A stretch of DNA of 64,000 nucleotides from an uncultured Pontibacter sp. (GCA_947499125.1 CANMMP010000001.1:682001-746000); one strand, 5' to 3'; counted from the first letter of the stretch, positions 35,422-45,713 are shown. Notes: generated from the sequence alone by a model not told the origin. Numbers and translations are program-made.

Positions 35422-36375
35422 CTATACTTTATGCTGAAGTATAGCGTTAATCTTCTGTACCAGCACTTCGTTTATTTTGATGTACGACTCGTGGGTCCAG
35501 CCACCTATATGCGGGGTGAGCACTACATTAGGTGCCTGAGCCAGGTAGTTATAGTTGGCCTGCTGCTTTTCGGTAAGGGTTTGTAGCTTTTCGTTTTCCA
35601 GCACATCCAGGGCAGCGCCTTTTACAGTTCCTCTTTTAAGATGTTCCACCAGCGCATCCTGGTCCGCAACTTCGCCACGCGAGGTATTCAGGAACCAGAC
35701 TGGCTTCTTAAAACCGCTAAAGAAGGCATCATCTGCAAAGTTAAAGTTCTCCGGAATATAAGGGATGTGCAAGCTGATCACATCGGCTTCGGCTTGTATC
35801 ACCTCCATAGGCACCTGCTCGGCCGGAACCGATACTTTTTCAGGGGCAAACTTATCGTAGGCTAAAATACGGCAACCGAAACTCTGCAGCACACGGGCAA
35901 AGCTCTGCCCCATATTGCCATAGCCAAATATACCGATGGTCTTGCCACCTATCTCTTCGCCACGGTTCTCTTCGCGCAGCCATACTTTGTTGCGCACTTC
36001 ACGGTCGCCGCGGGCAATGTTGCGGGTAAGCGATAGCAGCAAACCAAGTGTAAACTCCCCTACTGCCTGCCTGTTACCTTCATTAGCCGAGAGCAAAGCT
36101 ATTCCACGTTCTTCCAGGGCTTCAGCATCTATATTATCAACTCCGGCACCTGCTCTTGCTACAAATTTAAGTTTGCGGGCATGATTTATAGTTTCGGAGG
36201 TGATGCGCATCTTACTGCGAACTATAAGTCCGTCAAAATCAGCCAGTGCTTCGCACACATCTGCCGGTTTTATAGTTGGCCTGTAGTCTGCTTCCAATCC
36301 TATACTTTCCAGCATCGGGAAAATACTTGGGTGCATCTCGTCTATGATTAGGACCTTGGCTAATGTGGCAGGCAT
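35422..36375 (-). CDS. D-2-hydroxyacid dehydrogenase (phosphoglycerate dehydrogenase-like)
   Basis: This 317-residue NAD-dependent enzyme has the nucleotide fold IGIFGYGNMGQSFARVL and the catalytic triad seen as NTSRGE (Arg), DVLENE (Glu) and TPHIGGWT (His). The substrate-binding part has LIVRSKMRIT and VARAGAGVDNIDAEAL, as in 3-phosphoglycerate dehydrogenase. It lacks the C-terminal ACT regulatory domain of many SerA enzymes. Either serine biosynthesis or reduction of another 2-oxoacid is possible. No serC or serB is adjacent. Confidence 0.85.
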   Translation of the reverse strand: MPATLAKVLIIDEMHPSIFPMLESIGLEADYRPTIKPADVCEALADFDGLIVRSKMRITSETINHARKLKFVARAGAGVDNIDAEALEERGIALLSANEGNRQAVGEFTLGLLLSLTRNIARGDREVRNKVWLREENRGEEIGGKTIGIFGYGNMGQSFARVLQSFGCRILAYDKFAPEKVSVPAEQVPMEVIQAEADVISLHIPYIPENFNFADDAFFSGFKKPVWFLNTSRGEVADQDALVEHLKRGTVKGAALDVLENEKLQTLTEKQQANYNYLAQAPNVVLTPHIGGWTHESYIKINEVLVQKINAILQHKV

Positions 36376-36505
36376 AATTTATTCGGTACTTTTAAACAAC
36401 TATAATTAAGGAATGGATACGTTGATATGCTAACCCTTGGTTTAGTGTAATGTTTATACTTTAGTTCTTTTAACCGATCTTGTCTGATGATAACCAGCTA
36501 TAGTT

Positions 36506-37858
36506 CTACAAGTTATAAAGCATATGCGCTACGCCAAAATAAATGGCCAGGCCAAGCAAGTCGTTTGCTGTGGTTATAAACGGACCGGCGGCTACAGCAG
36601 GGTTTACGCCAACTTTATCTAATAACATTGGCGTTAATGTTCCCATCATCGAGGCCAGCATTACAACCGAGAACAGCGCTACCGACACTACCAGAGCCAG
36701 CGTAAAATCATTCCAAAAAAGAAAAGTGAACAGGAAAACCAGGCTGGATATGATAAGCGCATTTAGCAATGCTACCATAAGCAGCTTAAAGATACGTTGG
36801 GCAAAATTATCGAACATCACTGCGTTAGATGCAAGGGTCTGGATAATGATGGAAGAGGACTGAATGCCTACATTACCGCCTGTTGCCGTAATAAGCGGCA
36901 CAAAAAGGGCCAGCGCCGGAAGTATAGCTATGTCGTTCTCGAAAAAACCCATAAACTTCGCTGCCATTAAACCGCCCACCATGCCTATCAGCAGCCACGG
37001 AATGCGCGAACGCGAGATACGGAACACGCTGTCATCTTCTTCCACGTTCTCGGTAATACCGGTCATGAGCTGACGGCTGAGTTCGGCCTGTTCCTGCATT
37101 ACGTCTACCACGTCATCGATCGTGATGCGGCCCAGCAAACGGCCCTGTATATTAATAACAGGTATAGCTTCCAGGTCATATTTCTGCATAACGGTCACTA
37201 CTTCCCCTTCATCCCTGAACGACTCTATCGAGATAACATCTTCACTATAGATATCCTTTACCAACTTGTCGTCTCGGGAGAGCAGCAGCGCTTTCACACT
37301 TACACGGCCAACCAGAATATCCTTGTTATCAACCACATACACTGTATAGATACGCTCTACATCCTCGGCCTGCCTTCTGATCTCTTCAATACATTGTCTT
37401 ACGCGCCAGTTCAGGTTTACTTTTATAAGCTCTTTCGCCATCAGACCACCGGCACAATCCTCTTCGTAGTGCAGCAGGTCCAGTATGTCTTTTGCTTTTT
37501 CCTCGTTCTCTATTAAGGCAATTACCTCTTCGCGCGTCTGCACCGATTGCTCGTTGAGTATATCCACGGCATCATCGGAGTGCATCAGGTTTATGTAGCG
37601 GGCAATCTCGGGAGATGTAAAATATTGTAGAAAATCGGTACGGATATCGTAATCCAGGTCGCCAAGTATCTCCGCTCCCACCTCGGGCGGTAGCAGGTCC
37701 ATCACGTACTTCGATTCGTTCGCATCCAGTTCGTAGAGCACCGTGGTAATATCGGCCGGGTACATGTCGGCCATCGTACTCAGAATAAACTCCGAGTCTT
37801 TACGTTCAATGGCTTCTTCTACCTGGTCAATATACTCTCTTGTGATCTCTACCTGCAT
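36506..37858 (-). CDS. mgtE: magnesium transporter MgtE
   Basis: This 450-residue protein has the full MgtE layout: an N-terminal superhelical domain (about 1-125), two CBS domains (125-255) that sense cytosolic Mg2+, and five C-terminal membrane helices containing FVPLITATGGNVGIQSS and GVNPAVAAGPFITTANDLLG, which line the Mg2+ pore. It follows rsmA by 4 bases, and the two probably form an operon. Confidence 0.92.
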   Translation of the reverse strand: MQVEITREYIDQVEEAIERKDSEFILSTMADMYPADITTVLYELDANESKYVMDLLPPEVGAEILGDLDYDIRTDFLQYFTSPEIARYINLMHSDDAVDILNEQSVQTREEVIALIENEEKAKDILDLLHYEEDCAGGLMAKELIKVNLNWRVRQCIEEIRRQAEDVERIYTVYVVDNKDILVGRVSVKALLLSRDDKLVKDIYSEDVISIESFRDEGEVVTVMQKYDLEAIPVINIQGRLLGRITIDDVVDVMQEQAELSRQLMTGITENVEEDDSVFRISRSRIPWLLIGMVGGLMAAKFMGFFENDIAILPALALFVPLITATGGNVGIQSSSIIIQTLASNAVMFDNFAQRIFKLLMVALLNALIISSLVFLFTFLFWNDFTLALVVSVALFSVVMLASMMGTLTPMLLDKVGVNPAVAAGPFITTANDLLGLAIYFGVAHMLYNL

Positions 37859-37862
37859 ACGC

Positions 37863-38642
37863 TTATTTGTTCTGCTCTACCAGTTGGGTTAATGCTATAA
37901 AATCCTGCACCGACAATTGCTCGGCACGCTTATCAAAAACGGGCTGCGCCTGTATTTCGGGCGGCAAGTTATAACTTTTGAGACAGTTACGCAGTGTTTT
38001 GCGACGTGTTCCGAAACTCTGTTTTACCACTTCAAAAAATAGCTTCTCATCGCAGGCCAGTTCTTTTACCTCATTCCGTATCAGGCTGATGACCCCGGAC
38101 TTTACTTTTGGCGGCGGATGGAACACATGCTCGTGCACCGTAAAGTTGTACTCTATACTATAAAATGCCTGCAACAGCACACTCAGTATGCCATAGGTTT
38201 TTGAGCCCGGAGGCGCCGCAATACGCTCAGCCACTTCTTTTTGTATCATACAAACCACTTCCGGTACCACATCGCGGTGCTTTAACACGGCAAAGAATAT
38301 CTGGCTCGATATGTTGTATGGAAAGTTACCGATGATGGCAAATTTACCGGGGAACAACTTGCTCAAATCCGTCTTCAGAAAGTCTGCAGAAATGATGCGG
38401 TCTTCGAGTTGCGGAAAGTGCTCTTTTAAATAAGCAATGGATTCACGGTCGATGTCTACAACCGTGGTCCGATACTCTTTATGCTGCAACAGGTACTGCG
38501 TGAGCACGCCCATACCCGGGCCAATTTCCAGCACATCCTCAACGCCTTCGGGCATGGTCAGTTGCTCCACTATCTTCTGGGCTATATTCTGGTCGACCAG
38601 GAAGTGCTGGCCTAAATGCTTTTTCGGACTTACTTTGCTCAC
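37863..38642 (-). CDS. rsmA: 16S rRNA (adenine1518/1519-N6) dimethyltransferase
   Basis: This 259-residue protein is KsgA/RsmA, which dimethylates two adjacent adenines at the 3' end of 16S rRNA during small-subunit maturation. It shows KKHLGQHFLVDQNIAQKIV, the SAM motif VLEIGPGMGVLTQYLL, and the catalytic NFPYNISS. Length is typical. It is the first gene of an rsmA-mgtE unit and divergent from the leucyl aminopeptidase gene. Confidence 0.95.
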   Translation of the reverse strand: MSKVSPKKHLGQHFLVDQNIAQKIVEQLTMPEGVEDVLEIGPGMGVLTQYLLQHKEYRTTVVDIDRESIAYLKEHFPQLEDRIISADFLKTDLSKLFPGKFAIIGNFPYNISSQIFFAVLKHRDVVPEVVCMIQKEVAERIAAPPGSKTYGILSVLLQAFYSIEYNFTVHEHVFHPPPKVKSGVISLIRNEVKELACDEKLFFEVVKQSFGTRRKTLRNCLKSYNLPPEIQAQPVFDKRAEQLSVQDFIALTQLVEQNK

Positions 38643-38791
38643 GGTGTATACGTTATAGTTTGCGGCGCAGCATTATACTTTTGGCCGTAAACCCGTTATA
38701 AGTTAATTGTGCGATAAATGGCTGTGGCTGCACTTTTTCGCATTACGTTTTATAGTTACTATATTGCAGCCATCAAAGATACGAACGACAG

Positions 38792-40225
38792 ATGCCAACA
38801 CAACTTAAATACGATACAAGCTTAGCTAAAAATACCGATCTGGCTGTTATTATATCTGCCGATAAGGTAAAAGAGCTCACCGAACTACAGCCGGAAGAAC
38901 AAAACTATGTACAGCAGCAGTTAGATCAGGAAGCGAAATTTATCTACCTGAACCGCTACTCGCACCGCATTTACATGGTGGTAACGCCCGACTGCAAAAC
39001 CGAAGACCTGAAGAACGAAGCACTTCGCCAGGCCGGCCATAGTTTGCTAAAGCAACTTAAAACAGATAGATCAGAAAGTATAACTATACTTGATAAGACC
39101 GGCAGCAACGCCAGCTTATACTTAGCCGAAGGCTTATACCTGAGCAACTACCAGTATTTTAAGCATAAGACCAAAGACACAAAGGAAACCAAGCTTAAAA
39201 CTATAACTATAGCTGACGAAGGTATAAATTCTGATCAAGTAAACGAGCTGGCAAACCTGCTCGAAGCTGTTTACAAGACCCGTAGCCTGATAAATGAGCC
39301 GCATAGCCACCAGTCTGCACCGCAATTCAGCGAGCAGTTAGTAGAACTGGCTTCCGAAGCTGGTTTCAGTATTGATGTGCTGGACGAGATAAAGATACAA
39401 AGCCTGAAGATGGGTGGTTTACTTGCCGTAAACCAGGGAAGCGAAGAACCTGCTACCTTTAATATATTAGAGTGGAAACCTGAGAACGCTAAAAACAGCA
39501 AACCTTACGTGTTGGTTGGTAAAGGCGTGGTATACGATACTGGTGGTCTTAGCTTAAAGCCAACTCCAATGTCGATGGACTTTATGAAGTCGGATATGGC
39601 GGGAGCTGCTGCGGTTACAGGCGTATTATATGCGGCTGCAAAAAACAACCTGCCCCTGCATATTATTGGCTTAATACCGGCAACCGATAACAGACCAGGC
39701 GGAAGAGCCGTTGCCCCGGGCGACGTAATTACAATGCACAACGGTATGACCGTAGAAGTGCTGAACACCGACGCAGAAGGCCGACTTATACTTGCCGATG
39801 CCCTGAGCTTTGCTAAAAAGTATAACCCTGAACTGGTAATTGACCTGGCTACTTTGACAGGTTCAGCGATGCGTGCGTTAGGTAAAGAAGCCCTGGCAGC
39901 CATGGGCACCGCTGGCGACGAAGTTATAGCTGAACTGAAACAAGTAGGCAATAAAGTGCATGAGCGTATAGTTGAGTTCCCGCTATATGATGAGTATAAA
40001 AAGCAACTGGAGTCTGATATCGCTGACCTGAAAAACCTGGGTGGTGCAGATGCCGGACACATTACCGCTGGCAAGTTCCTGGAAGCATTTACCGATTACC
40101 CTTGGGTACATTTTGATATTGCCGGCACAGCTTATTTACATGCAGAAGACTCGTACCGCGGCAAACTGGCAACCGGCACAGGCGTTCGATTAGTGTATAA
40201 CTTCCTTAGCGCTAAGGCAAAATAA
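38792..40225 (+). CDS. leucyl aminopeptidase (M17)
   Basis: This 477-residue cytosolic dimetal aminopeptidase removes N-terminal residues from peptides. The catalytic domain shows VGKGVVYDTGGLSLKP, DFMKSDMAGAAAV and NTDAEGRLILADAL with the metal-binding Lys, Asp and Glu residues. The C-terminal GGADAGHITAGKFLEAF and HFDIAGTAYLH are also family marks, while the N-terminal domain is poorly conserved. The next gene, pdxA, follows after 5 bases, so they are likely co-transcribed. Confidence 0.92.
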   Translation: MPTQLKYDTSLAKNTDLAVIISADKVKELTELQPEEQNYVQQQLDQEAKFIYLNRYSHRIYMVVTPDCKTEDLKNEALRQAGHSLLKQLKTDRSESITILDKTGSNASLYLAEGLYLSNYQYFKHKTKDTKETKLKTITIADEGINSDQVNELANLLEAVYKTRSLINEPHSHQSAPQFSEQLVELASEAGFSIDVLDEIKIQSLKMGGLLAVNQGSEEPATFNILEWKPENAKNSKPYVLVGKGVVYDTGGLSLKPTPMSMDFMKSDMAGAAAVTGVLYAAAKNNLPLHIIGLIPATDNRPGGRAVAPGDVITMHNGMTVEVLNTDAEGRLILADALSFAKKYNPELVIDLATLTGSAMRALGKEALAAMGTAGDEVIAELKQVGNKVHERIVEFPLYDEYKKQLESDIADLKNLGGADAGHITAGKFLEAFTDYPWVHFDIAGTAYLHAEDSYRGKLATGTGVRLVYNFLSAKAK

Positions 40226-40230
40226 AAAAC

Positions 40231-41253
40231 ATGGACAATAGATTTAAAGCCAGGTTAGGCTTAACTATAGGCGACACAAACGGCATTGGTCTCGAAGTGA
40301 TCGTTAAAACCTTATCAGACCAGCGTATACTTAACTTTTGTACGCCAGTTATTTACGCATCGGCCAATGTGCTCAACAAAGTGCGTAAAGCGCTCAGCTC
40401 CGAGCATTTCCATTACCAGCAGGTACCAGGCGCTAACGCGCTTGTGCCTCGCAAAGTAAATTTAATTACCTGCCTCGACGAAAACCTGGAAGTAAACCTG
40501 GGCAACCCGACACCGGAATCAGGAAAGGCATCTCTGGATTCGCTGACAACTGCCTGCAAAGACCTGAAAGCCGGCTTACTGGATGGTATAGTAACAGCAC
40601 CGATCGATAAAGAGAACATCCAGACGGACGAGTTCCGTTTCCCGGGCCACACCGAGTTCCTGACCTCTTACTTTGATGCGCCTGAGAGCCTGATGCTGCT
40701 CGTTAGCGGCGACCTACGCGTGGCAACTATAACCGGGCACATGCCTGTTAAAGATGTAGCCGATAAGATCACCTTCGACCTGATAATCCGGAAAGTAACC
40801 ATACTGCTGGAGTCGCTTAAAAAGGATTTTGGTATTTTGAAACCGCGCATCGCTATACTTGGCCTTAACCCTCATGCCGGCGAAAATGGCTTACTGGGCA
40901 CCGAAGAACAAGAGATCATTCGCCCGGCGGTGCTGCATTTAAAAGAGAAAGGTCATTTAGTATTTGGCCCGTACCCTGCCGATGGCTTTTTTGGAATGCA
41001 GCAATACAAGCAGGTCGATGCCGTTGTTTCGATGTATCACGACCAGGGGCTTATACCATTTAAAACGCTGGCATTTGAGAGTGGCGTTAACTTTACGGCC
41101 GGTTTACCGGTTGTGCGCACCTCCCCCGACCACGGCACAGCTTACGATATTGCAGGCAAACAGGTAGCAAGTGAAACCTCTTTCAGAGAAGCTTTGTTTC
41201 TGGCCTGCGATATAATAAAGAAAAGAACTGCAGAACAAATGCCTGTTGTTTAA
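40231..41253 (+). CDS. pdxA: 4-hydroxythreonine-4-phosphate dehydrogenase
   Basis: This 340-residue enzyme of pyridoxal phosphate synthesis (the DXP-dependent route) oxidises 4-phosphohydroxy-L-threonine. Metal-binding His residues are visible in FPGHTEFL and MYHDQGLIPFK, with GDTNGIGLEV at the N-terminus and VRTSPDHGTAYDIAG near the end, all PdxA marks. It sits between leucyl aminopeptidase and the yceD-rpmF cluster. Confidence 0.94.
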   Translation: MDNRFKARLGLTIGDTNGIGLEVIVKTLSDQRILNFCTPVIYASANVLNKVRKALSSEHFHYQQVPGANALVPRKVNLITCLDENLEVNLGNPTPESGKASLDSLTTACKDLKAGLLDGIVTAPIDKENIQTDEFRFPGHTEFLTSYFDAPESLMLLVSGDLRVATITGHMPVKDVADKITFDLIIRKVTILLESLKKDFGILKPRIAILGLNPHAGENGLLGTEEQEIIRPAVLHLKEKGHLVFGPYPADGFFGMQQYKQVDAVVSMYHDQGLIPFKTLAFESGVNFTAGLPVVRTSPDHGTAYDIAGKQVASETSFREALFLACDIIKKRTAEQMPVV

Positions 41254-41313
41254 GGCGCAGGTGTTTTATTTCTCAGATTATTATTCTAATTTTGCGTCTT
41301 GCAATAAAAACAG

Positions 41314-41859
41314 GTGGTGAAAAAGTTAAAAGAATACGAGATCAACATTGCCAAACTCAGCAATAAAACGCACCAGTACGAGTTTGACATGGATGATTCA
41401 TTTTTCGACCTTTTCAGCGGAGAGATCATACAGGGTGGTAAATTGCACGCTGATGTTGAGTTAGAGAAGACAGAAACCCTGTTAACACTGCATTTTGACA
41501 TTAAAGGTACCGTACGCCTTACCTGCGACCGAAGCCTGGAAGAGTTTGATGAACCGGTTGACGTTCAGGAAACTTTCCGGATGAAATTTGGCCCGGAGGA
41601 TAAGGAACTGAACGAGGACCTATGGCAGATAGCGACAGAAACGCAGCAGATTAACGTAGCACAGCACCTATACGATTTTATAGGTCTTTCGCTGCCGATG
41701 AAGAAGCTGCATCCACGCTTCCGCACCGACGAAGATGATGAGAATGAGGATGATATCCTGATCTATTCGTCGAAAACTGAAGGCGATAACAGCAACGATG
41801 ATGATGACGATAACGACGACATCGACCCGCGCTGGGATGCCCTGAAAAACCTGAATTAG
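41314..41859 (+). CDS. yceD: YceD/DUF177 family protein
   Basis: This 181-residue protein has a GTG start (41314 or 41317). The conserved block LTCDRSLEEFDEPVDVQE, a single Cys and the acidic C-terminus (long DDDDD runs, about residues 140-175) are typical of DUF177. The family is genetically linked to rpmF and 23S rRNA accumulation in bacteria and plastids. The yceD-rpmF-plsX-fabH order seen here is a classic conserved cluster. Confidence 0.88.
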   Translation: MVKKLKEYEINIAKLSNKTHQYEFDMDDSFFDLFSGEIIQGGKLHADVELEKTETLLTLHFDIKGTVRLTCDRSLEEFDEPVDVQETFRMKFGPEDKELNEDLWQIATETQQINVAQHLYDFIGLSLPMKKLHPRFRTDEDDENEDDILIYSSKTEGDNSNDDDDDNDDIDPRWDALKNLN

Positions 41860-41906
41860 TAGCTTAACGAATCATAAACACAGTAAATAAATTATTTAAC
41901 TAAAAA

Positions 41907-42104
41907 ATGGCACATCCTAAACGTAAGATTTCGAAGACCAGAAGAGATAAGAGAAGAACTCATTATAAACTTTCTGAGAAAGCCATTGCGATCTGCCCAA
42001 CTACAGATACTCCGCACCTATTACACCACGCTTATGTAGTAGAAGGCGACCTGTACCATAAAGGCAAACTGGCAATCAAAAATTATACAACTAACGCCCA
42101 GTAA
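41907..42104 (+). CDS. rpmF: 50S ribosomal protein L32, zinc-free type
   Basis: This 65-residue protein has the L32 start [20 protein letters not shown]. The usual two CxxC zinc pairs are reduced to one Cys ([16 protein letters not shown]), so this is the zinc-independent (C-) form. It sits in the conserved yceD-rpmF-plsX-fabH order. Confidence 0.94.
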   Translation: MAHPKRKISKTRRDKRRTHYKLSEKAIAICPTTDTPHLLHHAYVVEGDLYHKGKLAIKNYTTNAQ

Positions 42105-42155
42105 GCATTAGCTGCACTTAGTTTTAGTTCTGTATAATTTAACATCAACCACTAC

Positions 42156-43097
42156 ATGAGGATCGCCTTAGACGCAATGGGTGGCGATTATGCACCAGAG
42201 GCAATTGTTAAAGGTGCTATACTTGCCGAGAAACAGCTTCCTGAACAATATGAGATCTTGCTGATTGGCAAAGAAGATATTGTGCAGCAGTTGTTACAAG
42301 AATATGGGTATACCGGAGCAGGCATTAAAGTGGTTAATGCCACCCAGGTAATTGAAATGGGTGAACACCCAACCAAAGCCCTTACCCAAAAACCAGACTC
42401 CAGCATAGCTGTTGGTTACGGACTTCTGAAAGCCGGAAAAGCAGATGCTTTTTGCAGCGCAGGAAACACCGGGGCCATGTTGGTTGGAGCTATGTTTAGC
42501 GTTAAAGCTATAGAAGGTATTTTAAGGCCATCTATAGCCGGGCTCGTTCCGAAATTAAATGGTAACTACGGCATTATGCTGGATGTTGGCGCAAACGCTG
42601 ACTGTAAGCCGGAAGTACTGGAGCAGTTTGCTGAACTTGGCTCTATTTATGCCAGGTACGTGCTCGACATTAAAAACCCGAAGGTTGGATTGATGAACCT
42701 GGGCGAAGAGGAAGGCAAAGGTACTGTGAACACACAGGCCGCCCACCAGCGCTTAAAAGTAAATCAGTCTATCAACTTTATAGGTAACATAGAAGGACGC
42801 GACGTTTTCAATGATAAGGCAGATGTTATAGTTTGCGATGGTTATACCGGTAACATTATCCTGAAAATGGCAGAATCCATCTACGACATCTTAAACGAGA
42901 AGAACATGCACGATCCGTTCTTCGATAAGTTTAACTATGAAGCTGAGGGTGGAAGCCCTATTTTGGGTATAAACGGCAATGCAGTAATTGGTCATGGGGT
43001 ATCTACTCCTAAAGCCATCTGTAACATGGTATTGCAGGCCCAGAAAATGGTAGCCACAAACCTGTCGGAGCGTTTCAGAAAGAACTATAGCGAATAA
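42156..43097 (+). CDS. plsX: phosphate acyltransferase PlsX
   Basis: This 313-residue enzyme converts acyl-ACP and phosphate to acyl-phosphate, the first committed step to phosphatidic acid. Family marks are [21 protein letters not shown], the [13 protein letters not shown] loop, [10 protein letters not shown] and [11 protein letters not shown]. It is 51 bases downstream of rpmF and in the same run. A terminator-like hairpin lies between it and fabH. Confidence 0.95.
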   Translation: MRIALDAMGGDYAPEAIVKGAILAEKQLPEQYEILLIGKEDIVQQLLQEYGYTGAGIKVVNATQVIEMGEHPTKALTQKPDSSIAVGYGLLKAGKADAFCSAGNTGAMLVGAMFSVKAIEGILRPSIAGLVPKLNGNYGIMLDVGANADCKPEVLEQFAELGSIYARYVLDIKNPKVGLMNLGEEEGKGTVNTQAAHQRLKVNQSINFIGNIEGRDVFNDKADVIVCDGYTGNIILKMAESIYDILNEKNMHDPFFDKFNYEAEGGSPILGINGNAVIGHGVSTPKAICNMVLQAQKMVATNLSERFRKNYSE

Positions 43098-43126
43098 CAC
43101 AGGTAGCGCAACCGCCGCCTTTTAAG

Positions 43127-43189
43127 CTTGGCATAAACTACTTCAGTTATCTTTTTAAGGAACTGGGAGTTTGTGCCAAGTTTTTTTTT
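43127..43189 (+). terminator. terminator-like hairpin between plsX and fabH
   Basis: A 13-bp stem (CTTGGCATAAACT / AGTTTGTGCCAAG, one mismatch, 28-base loop) is followed by nine T. It lies 45 bases before the fabH ATG, so the two genes may be partly uncoupled. Confidence 0.7.
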
Positions 43190-43233
43190 GTAACTTGCCC
43201 GACTTAACTAACAACCTAATACCTTTTTTAGAA

Positions 43234-44232
43234 ATGAGTAAAATTACTGCCGCGATAACAGGTGTAGCAGGCTACGTACCCGAATACGTCCTGACCAACA
43301 AGGAGCTCGAGACCATGGTGGAGACCAATGATGAATGGATCACTTCCCGTACCGGCATTAAGGAAAGGCGCATTTTAAAAGGTGAAGGCAAAGGCACATC
43401 GCATATTGCAGTGCCGGCAGTGTTAGAGCTGTTAAAGAAAACAAATACAAAACCCGAAGAAGTAGAGTTGCTGATATGCGCTACTACTACTCCGGACATG
43501 GTATTCCCGGCTACGGCCAACCTGATAACCGCTGAAGTAGGCGCTGTAAACGCTTTCGGATACGACCTACAGGCTGCTTGCTCGGGTTTCCTGTATGCGC
43601 TGGCAACGGCATCTAAATTCATAGAGTCTGGCCAGTATAAAAAAGTAATTGTGGTGGGTGCCGATAAAATGTCGTCTATAATAGACTACACTGACAGAGC
43701 AACCTGTATTATATTCGGAGATGGTGGTGGTGCTGTTATGCTGGAGCCAAATACCGAAGGATATGGTATCATCGATTCAGTTTTAAAGTCGGACGGAAAC
43801 GGGGCACAGTACCTGCACATGAAAGCCGGTGGTAGCCGCAAACCTGCCACTATAGAAACAGTACAGGCCCGCGAACATTATGCTTTCCAGGAAGGCCAGC
43901 AGGTATTTAAGTTTGCTGTTAAAGGCATGGCAGACGTGTCGGCTGAAGTAATGGAGCGCAATAACCTGACAGGTGATGATGTGGCGTGGCTGGTTCCGCA
44001 CCAGGCTAATAAACGTATTATTGAGGCTACAGCCAACCGTATGGGCCTGAGCAACGAGAAAGTAATGCTGAACATACACAAGTATGGCAACACAACTAGC
44101 GGCACTATTCCGCTTTGCTTATGGGAGTATGAAAGCCAGCTTAAGAAAGGCGACAATATTGTGTTAGCTGCTTTTGGCGGAGGCTTTACCTGGGGTGCTA
44201 TTTACATTAAATGGGCCTACGATCCGAAATAA
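43234..44232 (+). CDS. fabH: 3-oxoacyl-ACP synthase III (FabH)
   Basis: I choose the ATG at 43234 (332 residues), where [22 protein letters not shown] begins; a 63-base in-frame extension overlaps the upstream hairpin's T run. The active site shows Cys116 ([10 protein letters not shown]), His (VPHQANKRI) and Asn ([13 protein letters not shown]). FabH starts fatty acid synthesis by condensing acyl-CoA with malonyl-ACP. It ends the yceD-rpmF-plsX-fabH cluster, with a terminator following. Confidence 0.94.
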   Translation: MSKITAAITGVAGYVPEYVLTNKELETMVETNDEWITSRTGIKERRILKGEGKGTSHIAVPAVLELLKKTNTKPEEVELLICATTTPDMVFPATANLITAEVGAVNAFGYDLQAACSGFLYALATASKFIESGQYKKVIVVGADKMSSIIDYTDRATCIIFGDGGGAVMLEPNTEGYGIIDSVLKSDGNGAQYLHMKAGGSRKPATIETVQAREHYAFQEGQQVFKFAVKGMADVSAEVMERNNLTGDDVAWLVPHQANKRIIEATANRMGLSNEKVMLNIHKYGNTTSGTIPLCLWEYESQLKKGDNIVLAAFGGGFTWGAIYIKWAYDPK

Positions 44233-44254
44233 GACCTTATAAATTATAACAAAA

Positions 44255-44279
44255 GAGCGGCCTACAAGCCGCTTTTTTT
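44255..44279 (+). terminator. terminator after fabH
   Basis: Stem AGCGGC / GCCGCT with a 6-base loop is followed by TTTTTTT. Confidence 0.85.
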
Positions 44280-44569
44280 ATACTTCGGGTTTATACTATC
44301 TACCTGCAACAACTTATACTTTGCCTCTTAATGGTAATCTGGCAAATAACCTGGACATGTTGCAAAGTATAGGTGCGAGGCTTTACTATAGACAAATGCG
44401 GTTGCTTTTCAGATTGAAAGCGATGAACTAAGGCTTTCAGGTATAAAGATTTTCAACCTGTATGCCTGCATCAGACTTAACAAATAATGTTGCGCATGCA
44501 TACTAAATTGGAATAAATTGATAATAATAATGCGAAATCGTACTCAAATTAGGGGCATTTTTAAGGTTA
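44280..44569. other. gap between fabH terminator and efp promoter
   Basis: This stretch has several copies of the TATACTT-type word but no frame, hairpin or RNA that I can support as a gene. Confidence 0.4.
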
Positions 44570-44601
44570 TTGACTAACTTTGTTTGCAGAACATAGTTTT
44601 G
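44570..44601 (+). promoter_or_regulatory. candidate promoter of efp-accB-accC
   Basis: TTG (44570-44572), a 21-base spacer and TAGTTTTG (44594-44601) fit the Bacteroidota consensus. A second exact -7 match, TAACTTTG, lies at 44575-44582. The ATG is at 44652. Confidence 0.5.
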
Positions 44602-44651
44602 CGCTATACTTTTATCGTTTCATTTAAGTACAACACGACTCAAGATACTCT

Positions 44652-45215
44652 ATGGCAACCACAGCTGATATAAAAAACGGCGTTGTGATTGAATACAACA
44701 ACGACCTTTACCAGGTAATAGATTTCCAGCACGTAAAGCCAGGCAAGGGCCCTGCCTTTGTTAGAACTAAACTAAGAAATATCAGAAGTGGTAAAGTATT
44801 GGATAACACTTTCTCTGCAGGACATAAGATTACAACTGCTCGTGTAGAGCAGCGCCCTCACCAGTACATCTTTAAAGATGATATGGGCTATAACTTTATG
44901 GACATGAACACTTTTGAGCAGGTAACACTGCCAGAGGAAATGGTTCCGTTCGCAGACCTTATGAAAGAAGGACAGGAAGTAACTATCCTTTTCCATGCTG
45001 AAACCGAAAGCCCGCTTACCTGTGAGATACCTCCTTTTGTGGAGTTAACTATAACTTACACAGAGCCGGGCCTTAAAGGTGATACCGCAACCAACGCATC
45101 TAAACCAGCCATCGTAGAAACAGGGGCAACCATACAAGTGCCGTTGTTTATTGGCCAGGACGAAAAAATAAAAGTAGACACTCGTACTTATTCTTACGCA
45201 GAAAGAGTAAAATAA
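44652..45215 (+). CDS. efp: elongation factor P
   Basis: This 187-residue protein is EF-P, which helps ribosomes through polyproline stretches. The tip loop is KPGKGPAFVRT with Lys32 at the modification position. It is followed after 3 bases by accB, an arrangement widely conserved in bacteria. An accB product with a long Pro/Ala linker is directly downstream. Confidence 0.96.
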   Translation: MATTADIKNGVVIEYNNDLYQVIDFQHVKPGKGPAFVRTKLRNIRSGKVLDNTFSAGHKITTARVEQRPHQYIFKDDMGYNFMDMNTFEQVTLPEEMVPFADLMKEGQEVTILFHAETESPLTCEIPPFVELTITYTEPGLKGDTATNASKPAIVETGATIQVPLFIGQDEKIKVDTRTYSYAERVK

Positions 45216-45218
45216 CAC

Positions 45219-45707
45219 ATGAAAGCTAAAGAAATCCAGGATCTAATTGACTTCATCGCCAAATCCGGTCTGAACAAAGTCAACATCGAAACAGAAGAGT
45301 TTAAAATTTCGGTACAGCGCGAGCCAAACCAGAAGGTGAAGTATGTAAGTGAGCCAGTTCAACATGCTCCTGCTGCTCCTGCCCCTGTTGCAGCTCCGCA
45401 GTCTGCTCCGGCACCAGCTCCTGCTGCTGCTCCGGCCGCTGCACCTGCTGCTTCCGACGACAGCAAGTATGTTGCTATTAAAGCACCGATGATCGGTACA
45501 TTCTACCGTGCAGCAAGCCCTGAAGCTCCTATTTTCGTGAATGTAGGCGACGAAGTAAAAAAAGGCCAGGTGATATGTATCATCGAAGCAATGAAGCTGT
45601 TCAACGAGATCGAATCTGAAGTATCAGGTAAGATCGTGAAGGTGCTGGTTGATAATGCCACACCAGTTGAGTACGATCAGCCATTGTTCCTGGTAGACCC
45701 AAGCTAA
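45219..45707 (+). CDS. accB: acetyl-CoA carboxylase biotin carboxyl carrier protein
   Basis: This 162-residue protein carries biotin in acetyl-CoA carboxylase. The C-terminal biotinyl domain shows APMIGTFYRAASPEAPIFV and the biotinylated Lys126 in EAMKLFNE. A Pro/Ala linker (about residues 49-79) connects it to the N-terminal helical region. It lies between efp and accC, in one operon. Confidence 0.96.
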   Translation: MKAKEIQDLIDFIAKSGLNKVNIETEEFKISVQREPNQKVKYVSEPVQHAPAAPAPVAAPQSAPAPAPAAAPAAAPAASDDSKYVAIKAPMIGTFYRAASPEAPIFVNVGDEVKKGQVICIIEAMKLFNEIESEVSGKIVKVLVDNATPVEYDQPLFLVDPS

Positions 45708-45713
45708 TTCATT

